Positions 3,932 to 6,835 of a stretch of 6,835 bases of DNA are shown here, one piece after another. The stretch is from positions 1 through 6,835 of the forward strand of contig JAHZIZ010000346.1 of NCBI GenBank assembly GCA_022601215.1, written 5' to 3'. Every line of letters starts with the position of its first letter. Within the stretch, counting starts at the first letter, position 1. The notes beneath the pieces were generated by a model. That model was not told the DNA's origin, ran no database searches, and saw only the letters and a list, made by a program, of their open reading frames with translations. The DNA comes from Bacteroidota bacterium. GTDB taxonomy: Bacteria; Bacteroidota; Bacteroidia; Flavobacteriales; Flavobacteriaceae. The position numbers and the translations under genes are program-made.

Positions 3932-6835
3932 ATGCAAAAGAAACTTGCTGCAATTCTCTTCTCAACACGTCTCACCGCTGTTTTATTTATCATTTTTGCT
4001 GTTGCCATGGGAGTAGGAACTTTTATGGATGCCTCATCTTCGACTTCTCCTACACCGTATTCGCGCCACTGGATTTATAATGCTTGGTGGTTCGAGGCAA
4101 TTATGATCGTTTTTGTGATTAATTTTATTGGAAATATTGCGAGATTTCGCCTTTGGAGAAAGGAGAAATGGGCCACACTAACAATTCACCTTTCTTTTAT
4201 ATTAATCATAGTAGGAGCAGGGGTTACCCGATACATTGGCTATGAAGGGAGAATGCCAATTAGAGAAGGGGCTACGGCCGATGAGTTTTTATCGCAATAC
4301 ACCTATGTAGATGCCTTTATTCAAGGCGATTATAAGGTTGATGGTGTGGCGATGCAAAGAAACGTACCTCCATTAAAAGTAGACTTTTCAGAGCGCCTAA
4401 ATAATGATTTTAGCATAGAAACAGATTATAATAAGATACCGGTATCGATTACGTATAAGGGTTTTATGAGTAATGTTGAAGAGGGTTTTATTCCTTCGGA
4501 AGACGGACAAGAGTATCTTAAGATTGTAGAAGCAGGTGATGGAAATAGACACGATCATTGGGTGAAAGTAGGCGAGGTAATGGACATCCATAATATTTTG
4601 TTCGCACTCAACAAGCCCACTCGAGGTGCTATCAATATTACGATTTCTGAGGACAATCAGTTTTCCATAGAAAGCCCTTTTGAAGGATCCTATATGCGAA
4701 TGGCGGATAGGCTGGAAGGTGATGTGGTAGCCGATAGTACCCAAACCTTTAATTTGCGTTCTCTCTATCAAATGGCGGGTATGGCATTTGTCATTCCCGA
4801 ACCCGTGACTAAAGGTAATTATGGTGTCGTGAAGACAACAGAAGAAACCAATATGAATGCATTGACATTAGCCGTTAGTGCTAATGGTGAAACTAAGGAA
4901 GTAGAGGTCCTAGGTGGCCAATATGTAGCTAATGATCCTTTGAGGGTAGATGTTGGAGGATTAAAAGTATATCTTACGTACGGTTCTAAAAAGTACAAAC
5001 TTCCATTTAGTATTACACTTAATGACTTTATTGCGGATAAACAGCCAGGTACTGAAAAGGTATATGCGGCATTTAAAAGTAAAATTACGGTTAATGATAG
5101 TGATCAGGATTTCTTTGACTATGATATTTTTATGAATCATGTTTTAGATCATAAAGGATATCGTTTCTTTCAAGCTTCCTTTCATCCAGATGAAAAAGGA
5201 ACTGTCCTATCCGTAAATAAAGATTTCTGGGGAACATGGATTACCTATATTGGATATTTTCTTTTGTATCTAGGATTGATGGCAATTCTATTTGATAGGA
5301 ATACTAGATTTGCCGATCTAAAACGATTGTTGGATAAGGTAAAGGATAAGAAAGCAAAATTGGCTACGCTAATTTTAGTGTTGTTCAGTTTTAGCGTCAC
5401 TGCGCAAGATGGGCATACTGGTCAACGAGCAACCCCTGCACAAATCGATTCAATAATTAAGGCAAACGCAGTAAGTAAAGAGCACGCTACTGCCTTCGGT
5501 AATTTGGTCATTCAAGATAATGGAAGAATGAAACCGCTAAATACTTTTGCTAGCGAGTTATTGCGAAAAGTTAGTGGAAAAGATGAGTATGAAGGTCTAG
5601 ATGCGAATCAAGTATTCTTGTCAATGACTGAATTAAAATTTGTATGGTATGAAACTCCAGTAATGAAACTGGATTGGCGAAACGACAGTATTAAAACAGT
5701 TATTGGAGTGACTAAAGATTCTAAGAGCGCTTCTTTATTTGATCTATTTGATGCGAAAGGCAATAACAAACTCGGCCCTTATTTAGAAAAGGCTAGCGCT
5801 CAGACAAACCCCAATCAGTTTGAAAAGGATTTTATTAAACTTTACGAGAAGTCTTCATTGTTAAGTCAGGCATTAAGTGGTAGTATTTTGAAAATATTTC
5901 CAGTACCAGGGGATGAAGGAAATAAATGGGTTTCTTTTCCTGAACTTCAAGAACATCGTTTTACAGGGATGGATTCTATGTATGCCAGAAATATCCTGCC
6001 TTTATATTTTGAAAGTCTCCAGACAGCTAGGACGACAGGTAATTACGATCGTGCCAATGAGTTCTTAGAAAGCATGACTAACTTTCAGAAAAAGCATGGA
6101 AGTGAAGTATTGCTTTCAGAAAATAAGGTGAAAGCAGAAGTGTTGTATAATAAGATTGATTTATTTACTCGACTCTTTCATTACCTTTCGATGTTTGGGG
6201 TATTCATGCTCTTGTTTATTATATTTCAAATATTTAAAGATTGGAAACTATATGACATCCTTATAAAAATATGCAAATTCGCTATTTGGGGATTATTTAT
6301 TTTAATGTCTGCGGGCCTTGTGGCTCGTTGGTATATTAGCGGACATGCCCCTTGGAGTGATGCTTATGAGAGCATTATTTATGTGAGTTGGGCAACTATG
6401 TTCTTTGGTTTGGCATTTGGAAGAAAGAGTGATCTTACCATAGCAGCAACCGCCTTTGTAGTCTCTATTTTGTTGTGGGTGGCGCATATGAGCTGGTTAG
6501 ATCCAGCTATTGCAAATTTACAGCCCGTTTTAGATAGCTATTGGCTTATGATTCACGTGGCCGTGATCGTAGCAAGTTATGGTCCGTTTACGTTGGGGAT
6601 GATCCTTGGAGCGGTCGCTTTGTTGTTGATATTGTTAACCAATAGCAAAAACAAAAAGAAAATGGAGTTGAATATAAAAGAGATTTTAATCATAACCGAA
6701 ATGGCCCTGACGGTTGGTTTAGTCATGCTGGTCATTGGAAACTTCCTCGGAGGACAATGGGCCAATGAAAGTTGGGGACGTTATTGGGGATGGGACCCTA
6801 AAGAGACTTGGGCTTTAATAAGTATTATGGTATAT
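3932..6835 (+). CDS. ccsA: Cytochrome c biogenesis protein CcsBA: ResB/CcsB fused to CcsA (cut by right edge)
   Basis: The frame is open for 968 codons to the right edge; an in-frame TAA at 3908 makes ATG 3932 the first start. This is the System II cytochrome c synthase, which carries heme across the inner membrane and attaches it to CXXCH motifs of apocytochromes. The ResB half has membrane segments near 6-28, 50-70, 80-100 (with His86) and 433-456, with a large periplasmic domain between the third and fourth. A Lys-rich cytoplasmic linker and a signal-like segment (477-491) lead to a second periplasmic domain (about 492-748). The CcsA half begins near 750 and holds SGHAPWSDAYES (His805), HMSWLDP (His852), WLMIHV (His875) and the heme-binding WWD motif WGRYWGWDPKE (948-958). 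Which histidines ligate heme is not certain from sequence. The final helices, and a histidine expected after the WWD loop, lie beyond the edge. It follows the hemoglobin gene by 78 bp and may have its own promoter. Confidence 0.95.
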   Translation, partial: MQKKLAAILFSTRLTAVLFIIFAVAMGVGTFMDASSSTSPTPYSRHWIYNAWWFEAIMIVFVINFIGNIARFRLWRKEKWATLTIHLSFILIIVGAGVTRYIGYEGRMPIREGATADEFLSQYTYVDAFIQGDYKVDGVAMQRNVPPLKVDFSERLNNDFSIETDYNKIPVSITYKGFMSNVEEGFIPSEDGQEYLKIVEAGDGNRHDHWVKVGEVMDIHNILFALNKPTRGAINITISEDNQFSIESPFEGSYMRMADRLEGDVVADSTQTFNLRSLYQMAGMAFVIPEPVTKGNYGVVKTTEETNMNALTLAVSANGETKEVEVLGGQYVANDPLRVDVGGLKVYLTYGSKKYKLPFSITLNDFIADKQPGTEKVYAAFKSKITVNDSDQDFFDYDIFMNHVLDHKGYRFFQASFHPDEKGTVLSVNKDFWGTWITYIGYFLLYLGLMAILFDRNTRFADLKRLLDKVKDKKAKLATLILVLFSFSVTAQDGHTGQRATPAQIDSIIKANAVSKEHATAFGNLVIQDNGRMKPLNTFASELLRKVSGKDEYEGLDANQVFLSMTELKFVWYETPVMKLDWRNDSIKTVIGVTKDSKSASLFDLFDAKGNNKLGPYLEKASAQTNPNQFEKDFIKLYEKSSLLSQALSGSILKIFPVPGDEGNKWVSFPELQEHRFTGMDSMYARNILPLYFESLQTARTTGNYDRANEFLESMTNFQKKHGSEVLLSENKVKAEVLYNKIDLFTRLFHYLSMFGVFMLLFIIFQIFKDWKLYDILIKICKFAIWGLFILMSAGLVARWYISGHAPWSDAYESIIYVSWATMFFGLAFGRKSDLTIAATAFVVSILLWVAHMSWLDPAIANLQPVLDSYWLMIHVAVIVASYGPFTLGMILGAVALLLILLTNSKNKKKMELNIKEILIITEMALTVGLVMLVIGNFLGGQWANESWGRYWGWDPKETWALISIMVY

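Noticed and set aside
3620..3937. A minus-strand open frame of 105 codons opposite the hemoglobin gene
   Set aside because: The plus-strand frame carries all the globin signature residues; the antisense frame is a shadow.
4397..4771. A minus-strand open frame of 124 codons within the ccsA region, and shorter ones at 6302-6487 and 6577-6765
   Set aside because: All are antisense to an uninterrupted 968-codon frame with ResB and CcsA features.

Overview
The window looks like chromosomal DNA from a member of Bacteroidota, most likely Flavobacteriaceae. The evidence is AT-rich DNA, starts that mostly lack Shine-Dalgarno sequences, two exact matches to the Bacteroidota -7 promoter element TAnnTTTG, and gene types usual for that family: a fused ResB-CcsA cytochrome c maturation protein, a group III truncated hemoglobin, and a DUF2520/KdsC/UbiA run. 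There are no RNA genes, mobile elements or CRISPR arrays, and no gene-free stretch reaches 100 bases.

Left half (1-3095), all on the minus strand, in transcription order: a Crp/Fnr-family regulator (3095-2508); a Rossmann/DUF2520 protein (2477-1716); a KdsC-like HAD phosphatase (1732-1199), overlapping its predecessor by 17 bp; a UbiA-family prenyltransferase (1182-262); and a GNAT acetyltransferase (from 265, cut by the left edge), whose start overlaps the UbiA stop as ATGA. The last four are tightly packed and look like one operon for envelope lipid or sugar metabolism. The regulator lies 30 bp upstream and may be co-transcribed.

Right half (3168-6835), all on the plus strand: a 95-residue protein with three predicted membrane helices; 2 bp later a group III truncated hemoglobin; and, after a 78-bp gap with its own promoter-like element, a very long CcsBA-type cytochrome c biogenesis protein. 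That last frame is open for 968 codons to the right edge, which cuts it just after the heme-binding WWD motif.

The most informative stretch is the 72-bp divergent spacer at 3096-3167. It holds a perfect 18-bp inverted repeat, TTATGA-N6-TCATAA, with the geometry of a Crp/Fnr operator. Its centre lies about 41-43 bp upstream of the start expected from a TAnnTTTG element that has no good -33 box. This suggests that the adjacent regulator activates the membrane protein/hemoglobin pair from a class II position and perhaps represses itself. The regulator has no cysteine and lacks the cAMP-binding arginine, so its signal is unknown. With a hemoglobin and heme-attachment machinery next door, a heme-, NO- or oxygen-linked signal is a reasonable but untested guess.
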